This document shows, one piece after another, positions 1 to 10,191 of a stretch of 64,000 nt of DNA (the stretch's first letter is position 1; every line of letters starts with the position of its first letter). The position numbers and the translations under genes were made by a program. Below the pieces are notes generated by a model, which was not told the origin of the DNA, ran no database searches, and saw only the letters and a program-made list of their open reading frames with translations. Origin of the DNA: Pueraria montana var. lobata (lineage: Eukaryota > Streptophyta > Magnoliopsida > Fabales > Fabaceae); NCBI GenBank assembly GCA_026413185.1, contig CM048651.1, positions 41,760,266 through 41,824,265 of the forward strand. Direction: 5' to 3'.

Positions 1-1468
1 CTTGGACAGGTCCAAGCGAAGAGGTAGTTGCTGGTTTGCTGATGTGGAAGGAGCACCTGATGTTGCTGGTAGAAGAGTGCTGGTGGACACATTTTCGGTG
101 TCTTGAGAGGATGATGGTAGCACTTCAGTCCTTTTTGCCCTTTTTGCCTGAGTCTTCACTCTTCTTCGTGGCACATTAGCAAGAAAAGGAGGTGTTTTAG
201 CAGGTTGTGCCTTTTGCTTCTTTTGCTGAGGACCCTCTGTCTCTTCTGCCTTCTTCATGATTCGACCAATTGGGATATGGTCGTCATCTTCAGAGTCGTC
301 CAGTAATTGAAGCTTTCGTACCCTTTGCTTTTCTGGGGCAACCTTCACTGGTGCTGCCTTTGGACGCTTCTCGTCTTGTACAGGTTTGGACGTTTCAGTC
401 CTTGGACGCTTCACTACTGGGGACTTAGCAACAGATGTCTCAGCATGCCTTTTCTTTGTTCTTCTTTCCTTCTCAGCGTCTTCCTCATGCATTTGAGATG
501 CTTGGCGTGTGATCTTTCTGCCTTGCTGTTCTTCCATCAGCCTTTTGATTTTTCTACCAATGCCCAGTAGATCAATCTCTTCTTCTTCATCATTAGAGAT
601 GATCTTACTCTGCTCATGCCTTTGCTTGTTGATGGTGTCCTCGTCCAGGTCCCTTAAGACCTTGGCTGTTAGCTTGATCTTCATTGGCCTTATGTTGGAC
701 TCACCAAACAACTGTTGTGTTGCCACTATTAGCCCTTTCTTCACTATGGCTTCATGGTCTTCCTCATCTAATTCATCATAGAAGCGTTGATAGAGCTTCT
801 GATCCCAGAAGATCCTGTTCAACAGGGCGGCATAGAAGATGTCATCATTCCCACCCACGGACTCTCACGATATTGATGTAGATGATGTGAGGGAGATTGA
901 AGGGAATGCCTTCCATCAGATGGAATATCACAAACTTGTGTAAGTCTGTGACTGAGTCCTTAGACCCAGCTTTGTGCAGGATGCTCTTGTTGCACACCTG
1001 CTGCCATATTTTAGCTTCCTCGCACAGATTCTTGTACTCAATCTTCATCGTCTCAGGGGTTTTGGACTTGCAAAGCACAGTTGCAACGTTATCGCCGTAC
1101 TGCTCTGCCCAGTTGGTTTTGTACTGGTTCTGCTCCCTGATGCAACCAGTTACCTTTGTTATGGCCTCGGTGGACAGCGTCACTTCTCGTCCAAGAATCT
1201 TGGCCACGAGCTCCCTTCGGCTCTTAAACTTGGCATTCCTCCAGAACATCCTGATCAACTCTGGATAGATTTTCTGGTTGTCATTGAAGTAGCCTCTGAT
1301 TCCACACTTCAGTAGGCTCTCGTTCAGATTTAGTCCTAGCTTTTCGAGCGCTTCAATGTCAAAGAAGTGCTCAATGTGCACCGTAGCAGCTCCTTGGTGC
1401 ACAACCGTAGTCTCAGGGTAGGTCAGGACTTCGAGTTCTGAGTTGCTTGAGTTTGTAGAGATTGCCAT
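1..1468 (-). pseudogene. Envelope-like frame of the Sirevirus, frameshifted and cut by the window
   Basis: An ATG at 1468 opens 207 codons ending at 845. Shifting one base near 850-860 resumes an open frame that runs to base 1 without a stop, so one frameshift breaks the frame. The N-terminal half is a globular domain of the kind annotated in plants as a putative transposon or SIRE1 envelope-like protein. The second half turns acidic, then very basic and rich in Lys/Arg/Pro/Ser, with several possible nuclear-localisation clusters and no obvious membrane segment in the part seen. Its position after pol matches SIRE1-type Sireviruses. The function of this frame in plants is unproven and a viral role is only suggested by position. 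The 3' part is missing from the window. Confidence 0.7.
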
Positions 1469-1942
1469 TCTTGTAAAGCTTGGATTTTTAGGTTTTCTGA
1501 GAGGGTTTTTGGGGTTTCTGAGAGAGAGAGAGAGTGTTTAGGTTTGATGGGTGTTTAGGTTTTCTCCGGTGAGGATTTGATAAGGTGGTGTTTGGGCTTT
1601 GTTTGGAGAATATGAAGCGGTTTTGTTTTTATTTTTGAATATTTGAAAAAAAAGTAACTGACGCCATAAAACCCGCCATGATGAGACGTGCAGAGGATGT
1701 GGGTAATTGTGTACGGTTACCGCTAATTAGGTGACTCAGCATAGAGTATTAGCTTATACTTATCCTTAAAATGATCCGTTTTATTAATTTGAATCAGAAG
1801 AAAAGACTAAGATAAAATGACATCGTCCATATGTTGGACTTTAAGTGAAACGCATGTAATACATATGCATGACTCTAGTGTTCCTTGGACGACATGTCCT
1901 TTGGACGCTGTGAAGTTATTGGACGCATCATGTAGATGTTAA
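1469..1942 (-). promoter_or_regulatory. Spacer between pol and envelope-like frame, leader-like
   Basis: No coding frame was seen. On the minus strand the 100 bases before the ATG at 1468 contain a CT repeat (complement of the GA run near 1520-1535) and A/C-rich stretches with AAACCTAAA words, which looks like a plant 5' untranslated leader. An AT-rich, weak TATA-like stretch lies near 1620-1650. This suggests, without proving, that the envelope-like frame has its own promoter. Confidence 0.3.
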
Positions 1943-4900
1943 TCATTCCTTTACAGAGGCCATGCCCAGTTTGTCCCTTAGAAGGATTAACTTGTCTTCA
2001 GTACGGGGTTTGGTGAATATATCAGCAAGCTGATTATCTGTGGTTACAAAGTGTAATTCCACAGTTCCCTTTTGGACATGGTCTCTTATAAAATGATGTT
2101 TAATTTCTATATGTTTAGCCCTTGAATGCAATATGGGATTTTTAGAGATATTTATGGCAGCTTTACTATCACAGAAGATAGGAATGTTACTCTCATATAT
2201 GTTGTAGTCCTCAAGTTGATGCTTGATCCACAAGATTTGAGAGCAGCATTTTGCAGCTGAGATATACTCTGCTTCAGCAGTGGACAGTGCAATTGTTCCT
2301 TGCTTCTTGCATATCCAGGAGACAAGGTTACCACCGATGAAGTGACATCCTCCACTTGTGCTTTTTCTTTCAATGCGATCTCCAGCATAATCAGCATCAC
2401 AATATCCTATTAGCCTGAAATCTTTCTCTCTTTTGAAATATAACCCAAGGTTAGTGGTTCCAGGAAGATATCGAAAGATTCTTTTAACAGCAGTTAAGTG
2501 AACTTCCCTTGGATCAGATTGAAATCTGCCACATAGGCATACGCTGAACATTGTGTCAGGTCTGGACGCAGTGAGGTACAGGAGAGATCCTATCATACCT
2601 CTGTATAGAGTATTATCTACTTTCCTTGAGTTGTCGTCCAGTCCAAGAGCTGTTGTTGGATGCATAGGAGTTTTCATTGGTTTTGCATCGTCCAGTTTGT
2701 ACTTCTTTAGTAGTTCTTTGACATACTTAGTCTGATGTATATATATTCCCTTTTCAGTTTGTTTGATTTGAAGTCCAAGAAAGAATTTCAGCTCACCCAT
2801 CATGCTCATTTCGAACTCTGTTTGCATTAATTTGGCAAAATCTTCACAGAGAGATTCATTAGTGGCACCAAATATGATATCATCAACATATACTTGTGCA
2901 ATAATAAAATCAGAAGAGTAGTCTTTGCGAAACAACGTAGTGTCTACTTTTCCTCTTGAAAAACCATTTTCTGACAGAAATGTGCTGAGTTTTTCATACC
3001 AAGCTCTAGGAGCTTGTTTCAACCCATATAGTGCTTTGTTGAGTTTAAAAACATGGTTTGGAAAAGTATCACTTTCAAATCCTGGGGGTTGTTCCACATA
3101 TACTTCTTCTTTTATGAGTCCATTGAGGAATGCACTTTTTACGTCCATTTGATATAGCTTCATATTGCTATGAGCTGCAAATGACAGTAAAATGCGAATT
3201 GCCTCCAGACGTGCAACAGGAGCATAGGTTTCAGTATAGTCTATACCTTCTTGTTGTGAGTAACCTTTTGCTACCAACCTTGCTTTGTTTCTCACAACAT
3301 TACCTTCTTCGTCCAGCTTGTTTCTGAACACCCACTTTGCTCCTACAGCTTCTTTGTCGTTGGGGAGTTCTACTAGCTTCCAGACATTATTCTTTTGAAA
3401 TTGGTCAAGTTCTTCTTGCATTGCTTTGACCCATCCTTCATCTTCTAAGGCATCGTCCATAGTCTTAGGTTCTATTTGAGATATGAATGCTGCATGACTT
3501 TGCTGTCGTTGAAGTGAAGATCTGGTTTTGACTCTGTCTTCTGGATCCCCAATGATTTGCTCCTGTGGATGATGTTTCTTCATTTGCCAGTTGCGTCCAG
3601 TTGGTTCTCTTTGTTCTTCGACTGGACGGTCCAGTAGTGCATTTGATTCTTCAACTGAGACATCATGTTTGGACGAATCTGATGACTTACTTGCATCGTC
3701 CAGCCTGATATCTGCAAATGATTTGTCTAGCTCTGATAATTCCTTATCAGGCTTGTTGTCATTAAACTTCACATGGATAGCTTCTTCAACAACTAAGGTT
3801 CTAGAGTTATAGACTCTGTACGCCTTTGAAGTTTCAGAATACCCAAGCAATGTTCCTTCATCACACTTAGAATCAAATTTTCCCAGGTTATCCTTAGTGT
3901 TCAGAATGAAACATTGACATCCGAATGGATGGAAGTAAGATATGTTGGGTCTTCTACCCTTCCACAATTCATATGGAGTCTTTTTCAATATCGGCCTTAT
4001 ATAGATTCTGTTTTGTAAATAACAGGCAGTATTCACTGCTTCAGCCCAGAAGTGTTTAGGGGTTGAATTATCATTTAACATGGTTCTGGCCATTTCCTGA
4101 AGTGACCTATTTTTCCTCTCAACTACACCATTCTGTTGTGGTGTTCTAGGTGTTGAGAAGTTGTGAAGGATACCATTATCCTCACAGAACCTTTGAAAAC
4201 TTTCGTTTTCGAATTCACCCCCGTGATCACTTCTGATTGAAGCAATGCATACTCCTTTTTCATTTTGAACTCTCTTGCAGAGATTATAAAAGGCCTTAAA
4301 GGACTCATCTTTGTGGGATAGGAATAAGACCCATGTCCATCTAGTATAGTCGTCCACTATAACTAACCCATATCTTTTACCACTTACCGAGGCTGTTCTT
4401 GTGGGTCCAAACAGATCAATATGTAACAGCTCTAGTGGTCTAGAAGTGGAAATAATGTTTTTACTTTGAAAAGAATTTTTCACTTGTTTCCCCTTCTGAC
4501 AAGCTTCACAAAGAAGATCATCTTTATATGACATACTTGGTAGTCCTCTTACGAGGCTGTGCCTGTTCAGCTTTGAGATTAACCTCAAGCTTGCATGACC
4601 AAGTTTTTTATGCCATAACCAATGATTTTCTTGTACAGAAACTAGGCAAGATACATTTTGACTTGATAGTTCCCCAAGTTTAATCTTATACAGATTGCCT
4701 TGCCTCTTTGAAGTAAAGAGAAGGGATCCATCAGAGTTTTTGACTGTACATTCACCTTTGTTAAAGGCAACATCATATCCACTGTCACATAATTGACTTA
4801 TGCTAAGTAGATTGTGTTTAAGACCTTTAACATAAAGAACGTTATCAATACAGGGATAGGGTGGTATACCAATCTTACCTACGCCAGCTATCATCCCTTT

Positions 4901-5053
4901 CTGATTCCCTCCAAAAGTGACTGTCCCACCAGTCTTGGGTAGGAGGCTTTGGAACATACACCTTTCTCCCGTCATGTGATGTGAGCACCCACTGTCCAGG
5001 TACCATGATTGGAGTTTCTTTCCTGCTGTTAAGCATGTCTGCAACAGAAACAA
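1943..5053 (-). CDS. pol: Sirevirus Pol polyprotein: protease, integrase, reverse transcriptase, RNase H
   Basis: This is one open frame of 1036 codons. In order: aspartic protease with DSG at residues 20-22; the His/Cys zinc motif (His148, Cys182, Cys185) ahead of the integrase; integrase core with the D,D,E set at about Asp213, Asp276 and Glu312 (in VERKNRS); reverse transcriptase from about residue 555, with the DVKSAFLNG motif near 637 and the YVDD catalytic site at 722-725; and RNase H with acidic residues near 886, 927 and 966. These give particle maturation, integration and cDNA synthesis. Length and domain order are normal for Ty1-copia. The reading frame is offset by one base from the upstream gag-linker frame, with the shift at about 5010-5040, just before the DSG motif. 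The ATG at 5053 is only the first Met of the open frame and is not a likely true start. Confidence 0.93.
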   Translation of the reverse strand: MFLLQTCLTAGKKLQSWYLDSGCSHHMTGERCMFQSLLPKTGGTVTFGGNQKGMIAGVGKIGIPPYPCIDNVLYVKGLKHNLLSISQLCDSGYDVAFNKGECTVKNSDGSLLFTSKRQGNLYKIKLGELSSQNVSCLVSVQENHWLWHKKLGHASLRLISKLNRHSLVRGLPSMSYKDDLLCEACQKGKQVKNSFQSKNIISTSRPLELLHIDLFGPTRTASVSGKRYGLVIVDDYTRWTWVLFLSHKDESFKAFYNLCKRVQNEKGVCIASIRSDHGGEFENESFQRFCEDNGILHNFSTPRTPQQNGVVERKNRSLQEMARTMLNDNSTPKHFWAEAVNTACYLQNRIYIRPILKKTPYELWKGRRPNISYFHPFGCQCFILNTKDNLGKFDSKCDEGTLLGYSETSKAYRVYNSRTLVVEEAIHVKFNDNKPDKELSELDKSFADIRLDDASKSSDSSKHDVSVEESNALLDRPVEEQREPTGRNWQMKKHHPQEQIIGDPEDRVKTRSSLQRQQSHAAFISQIEPKTMDDALEDEGWVKAMQEELDQFQKNNVWKLVELPNDKEAVGAKWVFRNKLDEEGNVVRNKARLVAKGYSQQEGIDYTETYAPVARLEAIRILLSFAAHSNMKLYQMDVKSAFLNGLIKEEVYVEQPPGFESDTFPNHVFKLNKALYGLKQAPRAWYEKLSTFLSENGFSRGKVDTTLFRKDYSSDFIIAQVYVDDIIFGATNESLCEDFAKLMQTEFEMSMMGELKFFLGLQIKQTEKGIYIHQTKYVKELLKKYKLDDAKPMKTPMHPTTALGLDDNSRKVDNTLYRGMIGSLLYLTASRPDTMFSVCLCGRFQSDPREVHLTAVKRIFRYLPGTTNLGLYFKREKDFRLIGYCDADYAGDRIERKSTSGGCHFIGGNLVSWICKKQGTIALSTAEAEYISAAKCCSQILWIKHQLEDYNIYESNIPIFCDSKAAINISKNPILHSRAKHIEIKHHFIRDHVQKGTVELHFVTTDNQLADIFTKPRTEDKLILLRDKLGMASVKE

Positions 5054-5513
5054 TTTTATCCTTAGGTACCCAGATTGACTTGGGTCCTTTTTTGTTAGCT
5101 CGAAGGGTGTTGAATGTTCCCCTCTTAGGCAGGTGTCTGCATTTGGACGTTATATGTCCAGGTTTCCCACAGAAGTAGCAAACATCTGTTTCTTCATCAT
5201 GAATATATTTCTTTCCCTTGTATCCATGTCCTGACCTGTCATTTGGTCTCTTACAACCTTCATATTTTAAAAGTTTTTTTAGGTTGTCCGAGCCCTTCAC
5301 AAAGTTTGACAGATCCTTCTTTAGGCTGTCAATCTCTTCATGAAGTTTTACAACATCATGTGGTTGACCTCTTAAGGAAGTATCTGCTTCAACTTTCAGA
5401 AGCTTCTCAACTAGCCTTTTGTTTTCTGCATTGAGATTTCGAACCTCTATGGAAAGATTCCTTTCTCTATCCCTTGAATCCTCATAGGATTCATAGGCTT
5501 GAGCAGCATCATT
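4875..5513 (-). CDS. Gag-Pol linker with second CCHC knuckle, downstream of an in-frame TAG
   Basis: Directly after the gag stop (TAG at 5516-5514) the same frame stays open to 4875. It encodes a charged, coiled-coil-like stretch, then a second zinc knuckle of the form CX2CX4HX4C near 5180-5140 (CYFCGKPGH...C), then a linker towards protease. Pol takes over in a different frame overlapping its end. In soybean SIRE1, gag and pol are reported to share one frame separated by a stop that is partly read through. Here the stop lies well before the protease, and a separate one-base shift is also needed, so programmed readthrough and simple decay are both possible. Confidence 0.6.
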   Translation of the reverse strand, partial: NDAAQAYESYEDSRDRERNLSIEVRNLNAENKRLVEKLLKVEADTSLRGQPHDVVKLHEEIDSLKKDLSNFVKGSDNLKKLLKYEGCKRPNDRSGHGYKGKKYIHDEETDVCYFCGKPGHITSKCRHLPKRGTFNTLRANKKGPKSIWVPKDKIVSVADMLNSRKETPIMVPGQWVLTSHDGRKVYVPKPPTQDWWDSHFWRESERDDSWRR

Positions 5514-6866
5514 CTAGAGAGCTCGTCTCTCCATATTTGTAGTTTCATTTTGCCTTGAGAGCTCTGCAAACTTTTCTTGTAAATCTTCCTTTTCACTTTT
5601 CAGTTGTCTAACATTTTCTTCTAAAGCTTCTTTTTCTTTTGAAAGTGATTTGGATGATTTCTTTAAAGTTCTATAGGCTTTTGACAAGATAGAAGAATTT
5701 GAAAGTAATTCATGATAAGCTTCTTGAATTGAATCTAAGTCATTAAAATCTACCTCATCTTCTTCTTCTGGCTCTGAAGAGTCAGTTGAGGTGTCCGCCA
5801 TCAGACATATGTGTGCTTCCTCCTCTTCTCCCTCGTCCGATGATGAGTCATCGTCCAGATCTTCCCATGTGGACATCAAAACTTTCTTGCCCTTTCCTTT
5901 GCTGAAGAATTTCTTCTTCTTGTCCTTGCTTTTGTCAAGATCTGGGCACTCTGATTTGAAGTGTCCTGGCTTTTTGCATTCGTAGCATATAATTGGACTC
6001 TTCTCCTTCTTTTCTTTGAAGTCTTTCCTCTTCAGGTTTCTCCATCTGGATCCACCTTTCTTTTTCCACATAGAATGTATCCTTTTGGATATAAAGGATA
6101 GTTCATCATTTTCGTCTGAGTCATCATCTTCATATTGTTCGTCTGATGATGTTTCAGCTTGCATGGCTTTGGATGATGATGCTTTCCTTGGCTTCTGGAC
6201 GCTGAGCGCCAGAGACTTATTTTTCTTACCATCATTATCTTGATGCAGTTCTAGTTCATGCACCTTGAGGGTTCCCACAAGTTCTTCTAAGGACATATCG
6301 TCCAGTTCCTTCTTTGTTCTCAAAGCTGTAACCTGTGGTCTCCATTTCCTAGGCAAACTTCTTAGAATTTTGTCAATATGTTCATAGTTATTATAATCTT
6401 TACCATGTGCTCTAAGTTCATTTAATATGGTTTGAAACCGTCCAAACATACTTTGTATGTCCTCGTTTTCTTCCATGCTAAACAACTCATATTGACGAGT
6501 AAGGAGACTGAGTTTGTTACGTTTTACCTGAGTGGAACCCTCATATGTTAATGCAAGAGTGTCCCACATTTGTTTTGCGCTTTTGAGACTGTGCACCTTG
6601 TTGTATTCTTGTTCGCTTAGTGCACACATGATGATGTTTCTGGCTCTGGAGTTGAGATAAAATCTTTGTTTTTGCTCTTCCGTCCATCTAGCCTTTGGGA
6701 TTTCGTTGAGGCTTTCATCAAGCGGAATATAATCGCCCATCTCCACAACTTCCCACATGTCAATATGGCTAGATTCAAAGAATGCTATCATTCTTTGTTT
6801 CCAGTAGTCATATTTGACACCCTTGAAGAGTGGTGGTCTGTTCACAGCTTGTCCTTCGTTTTCCAT
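5514..6866 (-). CDS. gag: Sirevirus Gag polyprotein
   Basis: A 450-codon frame starts about 50 bases after the primer-binding site. Residues about 10-210 form the copia Gag (UBN2-type) domain, with the WDTLALTYEGS and LRSLPRKW signatures. A basic stretch is followed by a CCHC zinc knuckle at residues 294-307 (CYECKKPGHFKSEC). The tail is Asp/Glu/Ser-rich and then a predicted coiled coil at about 385-445. Gag forms the virus-like particle and the knuckle binds RNA. The long tail after the knuckle is a Sirevirus trait. The frame ends at TAG but continues open beyond it. The ATG at 6866 is the first Met after the primer site and is preceded by leader-like sequence. Confidence 0.92.
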   Translation of the reverse strand: MENEGQAVNRPPLFKGVKYDYWKQRMIAFFESSHIDMWEVVEMGDYIPLDESLNEIPKARWTEEQKQRFYLNSRARNIIMCALSEQEYNKVHSLKSAKQMWDTLALTYEGSTQVKRNKLSLLTRQYELFSMEENEDIQSMFGRFQTILNELRAHGKDYNNYEHIDKILRSLPRKWRPQVTALRTKKELDDMSLEELVGTLKVHELELHQDNDGKKNKSLALSVQKPRKASSSKAMQAETSSDEQYEDDDSDENDELSFISKRIHSMWKKKGGSRWRNLKRKDFKEKKEKSPIICYECKKPGHFKSECPDLDKSKDKKKKFFSKGKGKKVLMSTWEDLDDDSSSDEGEEEEAHICLMADTSTDSSEPEEEDEVDFNDLDSIQEAYHELLSNSSILSKAYRTLKKSSKSLSKEKEALEENVRQLKSEKEDLQEKFAELSRQNETTNMERRAL

Positions 6867-6918
6867 CTTTCTCAGGATCTTTCCTCTGTTCTGTTAAGAA
6901 CTCAACCCAAGAGGTCGA

Positions 6919-6930
6919 GCTCTGATACCA
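6919..6930 (-). other. Primer-binding site, initiator Met tRNA
   Basis: On the minus strand this reads TGGTATCAGAGC, the complement of the 3' end of plant initiator Met tRNA. It lies two bases inside the 5' LTR end and fixes the direction of the element. Confidence 0.93.
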
Positions 6931-6932
6931 AC

Positions 6933-8203
6933 TGAAATGTAGAGAAATACACTAGAAGGGGGGTTGAATAGTGTATTTAAATTTTCTTTGGAAAACTTTA
7001 GCTAGAATGAAGATAGTGTATCTTTTCGTTTTACCGAAGTTTAGTAAAACAGAAAAAACAAGCTATCGTCCAGTCGATTAAAAATAACCGTCCAAAGAAA
7101 CTACTCTTCTTCTTTTTCGTTTAAATACACGTAATGGATAAACTTGGATAAAAAGGTGTATAGAAACTTTTTCGTAATATGCTGAAGAGATAGTTTAAAA
7201 GAAATGCAAGTAAGCTAGAAGTTGAGTGAATAGAATACGTAGTTTTATACTGGTTCACTCAACTGAGCTACGTCCAGTTCTCCTTCCAAAACTTTTGAAG
7301 GGTTCTACTAATCAAAACTGATTACACTCAAGTATTCTTAACTTTGCCACTTCTGCCTACAAGTATTCTCTAGGCCACTTCTGGCACACCCTTAATCTCC
7401 CCTTGAGATTAAACACACAAACCAAGTATTCTTTAACACTAAGCCACTCCTGGCTTTCCAAACAGTATTGTTTGATATTGTAAATAAAATTTAACTCTCA
7501 ATGAGAGGATATTACAATAAGAATGAGTGTATAGACTTGCTTAGCAAAGCTAAGATAAATGCTCTTTTTCGCTTATGGTCGTCTAGTCGTTTTGACAGGG
7601 TTTCTGCTCTTTTTCAAATTCTCGTCTTTTTAATACGTGAGCTCATCCTTCTATATATAGGAAGTTTGTTGAAAGATATCCGTTGAGGATTCTGTTCCTT
7701 TTCCAAGAGCGATTCTTTCTGTAGCTTATTGCCGTTGTCACATTTTGACTTAGAGTGAAATGATGGATGTGACAGCCGTACTCGTAGCGCCTCTCTCCTA
7801 CTTGTACTTTCTCTGCAGAGAGAAGCTTCTTCTTTTCCTGTTCAATACTTTTCGAAAAGATCATGGCATGTTAAAATATGATATAGTGAACGTTGCCTTA
7901 TATTATAGAAAGCGTATTTTAAAGATAGTAACCACAGTGAGTGTTACTCAAGCGTTGGACGCTTGTTCTCGAAGGAGCATTGGACGCTGCCTGTATGTTT
8001 CTTATAAAACACAATTGGACGCTCACATTATTAAAACATAGAGTCCAGGTTTGAGAGATACAATACCATTGCGGGATTGGACGATGTAAATCCTATAACA
8101 CTCAAACTAGATCATTAGATACTTCAAAATTTATCCTTTAGTTATTATCATCAAAACCGAAATAGGAGGGGTTGGACATCGTCCAAGGTCTTAGAACCTA
8201 ACA
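6933..8203 (-). repeat. 5' LTR of the Sirevirus (1271 bp)
   Basis: On the minus strand it starts TGTTAGGTTC (at 8203) and ends CATTTCA (at 6933), with TG...CA borders. The inner border sits beside the primer-binding site and the outer border meets the sequence shared with the second 7.4-kb copy. It holds a TATA box at 7651-7660 and eight copies of the hexamer TGGACG/CGTCCA. The expected target-site copy beside the outer end is AAACC (8204-8208); its partner is outside the window. Confidence 0.9.
7651..7660 (-). promoter_or_regulatory. TATA box of the Sirevirus LTR
   Basis: The minus strand reads CTATATATAG. It lies about 540 bases into the LTR, the only strong TATA there, so transcription would be expected to start about 30 bases on, near 7620. 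This divides the LTR into U3 of about 580 bases and R/U5 of about 690. Confidence 0.65.
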
Positions 8204-8444
8204 AAACCCACCAAACGCATTGTACCCGTGGAGCACACAAGCATGGGAAGGTGAGGTGAGTAGAGAGGAACAATGTCCATCCCTCAAAACACTCAATTTG
8301 AAGTTCTTTGAGGTAAATCCATAACTCACAAAGCTAGATGATTACTTTTTAGCATAGATTAGTAATGGGTTACGTGTGTGAGGTGTTGAATAATTAAATA
8401 TTAGAATTATTGTGGTTTCCTCAAAAACCCTAGGCATTATAAAT

Positions 8445-8660
8445 AAGATAAAGTACCAAAGTGAACTTTTTAAAAGATAAAAGACCATTTTGAACTATTA
8501 AAATAAGATAAAAAGACCAAAGTGAATTTTTCAAAAGATATAGGACCATTTTGAACTTTTAAAATAAGATAAAAAGACCAAAGTGAATTTTTTAAAAGAT
8601 AAAGGACCATTTTCAACAAAATAAATAAGATAAAGGATCAAAATGAACATTTAGCCTATT
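8445..8660 (+). repeat. 61-bp tandem repeat, copy A
   Basis: Four imperfect units start at about 8445, 8505, 8566 and 8627. Each runs AAGATAAA..GACCAAAGTGAA...GACCATTTTGAA. The same array is at about 44864-45080 in copy B. Confidence 0.75.
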
Positions 8661-10191
8661 TTTAATTCTTTTTGTTAATTTAATATAATTAATTAATTGC
8701 TTACGATTATATGTGTGGCTTAAAAACTGATTCTATAGTTTTGTTTTTATTATTTTTTGCTGAGAATTCTATAGTTTTGTTCATCTCTCCATTGGCATTC
8801 AAATATGTAAGTTAATTCTTTATAATATATAAGTTTCAATCAAATTTATAATGAAACAAGTTTAGTATTATATTTATTGTATACGATTTACAATCAAGTC
8901 TTTTTAATTTGAATATTATTATAAATTTTTTTCTAAAATGTACATGATCTAATTTAAATTTTAATTACTATCCCATAACAATTCTAATTCTAATTCTACT
9001 TTTTACTTCATTGTTGTTTACCTTGCCTTTCCTTTTTCTGTAACTATATTGAGTGTGATGTAATGCTCTATTTTTATTGAATCTATCAGCTTCTTAATTT
9101 TATTTTCATTGCATTATTGGTGATAGGTTGCTCTTTCTAATAGGATAACATCATCTAGCAGTATAAAATTCAATTAGTGATTTTTTTATTCTCATTTGAT
9201 CATCATCCTATTTATGTGTTAAAGATTCAAGCTTTGTATGAATTATAAACTGAACATTTTATCGGCTATTTTGTGTAACATGAGAAATTAGTATTCACTT
9301 AGGAAGGAGAAAATTAGATTCAAGGTCTTTTACAATTTATATGTTTGGAAATTTTTGTCTCTTATTACAACAGAAAACTTGTTAAATTTACCTTTGAAAT
9401 TTAATTGGGACAATTACAAAATACAAATTGTAAAGGGCAAGAAAATGTATATGATTCTTTCCTTGCAAAGATATAAACCTACGTGTTTTGTTTACATGAA
9501 AAAAATTTATGAGAGAAACAATCTTTAATATAAATTGGAAATGATTCCGAACTAATGTAGTTAATGTGTGGAGAATCTGTTCGATCCTTTTTTAATAATT
9601 TCTTTGTTTTAATATAAATTGAAAATGATTCCAAACTAATGTAGCTAATTTGGGATTGTGTACAATCACTTACTGATTTAGTGTTTTAGGTTATGTTATT
9701 TTCAGGTTTTCTTTAGAATCAGCATGGAGGGAAGATTTAGAGATAGAAGAGGAAGAGGAGCAACTTTTACATATTGGTGGCTATTAAGCATGTTTTTTTT
9801 TAACTCTTCTTTCATTATTGGTGTATTTATTTTTTCCTTTTTCATGTTAGAAAAGTGTTGTTATATGAACTAAATACGTAATTCACTCTCTATCTAAAAA
9901 AAAAAGTAATTCACACCTCCAAAATGCTCAATGTTTTCTACAATATTTTTTAATATATTTAATTGAATGTGATTTTGTAAAAAAATAATTATAATTAGGA
10001 TACAACTACGAGACCGTGGGACAGGTAGATAAACATTGAGTAGTTACATGTCAAACACTTTTGTTATCGTAAGTTTTATATTTTCAAATTGAATTCAAAA
10101 GTCAAATATCAATTATGTAAAAGGATTTTGGTAATATTGAAGTAAAAAGTTAAAATTTTGTTATTTGAAGAAAGTTGCAATTTTTGACTTA
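8661..10191 (+). other. AT-rich part of copy A without recognisable gene
   Basis: There is no coding frame of note. One short GA-rich segment near 9724-9795 (MEGRFRDRRGRG...) could be the end of an old exon, since it follows a pyrimidine-rich TTTTCAG-like stretch, but I do not recognise it. The same sequence is in copy B. Confidence 0.4.

Larger units (their letters stand above)
1..8203 (-). mobile_element. SIRE1-like Sirevirus (Ty1-copia), 3' end cut by window start
   Basis: Read on the minus strand the order is 5' LTR (8203-6933), initiator-Met primer-binding site, gag, pol (protease, integrase, RT, RNase H) and then an envelope-like frame. That order, the gag with a CCHC knuckle and long acidic/coiled-coil tail, and a third frame after pol are typical of the Sirevirus genus, SIRE1 type. 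The 3' LTR and 3' target-site copy lie before base 1. The outer LTR end (TGTTAGGTTC on the minus strand) abuts sequence that continues unbroken in the second copy at 44622, so the element sits inside copy A of the 7.4-kb repeat. Pol is a single open frame of 1036 codons, but an in-frame TAG follows gag and frameshifts lie before pol and inside the envelope-like frame, so autonomy is uncertain. Confidence 0.93.

Noticed and set aside
897..1315. Plus-strand frames opposite the envelope-like frame, and others opposite pol and gag (2553-3812, 4981-6935)
   Set aside because: Shadows of the minus-strand retrotransposon genes, whose motifs are unmistakable.
7501..8041. Short frames within the Sirevirus LTR
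   Set aside because: They are within the LTR and do not match any known LTR-coded protein.
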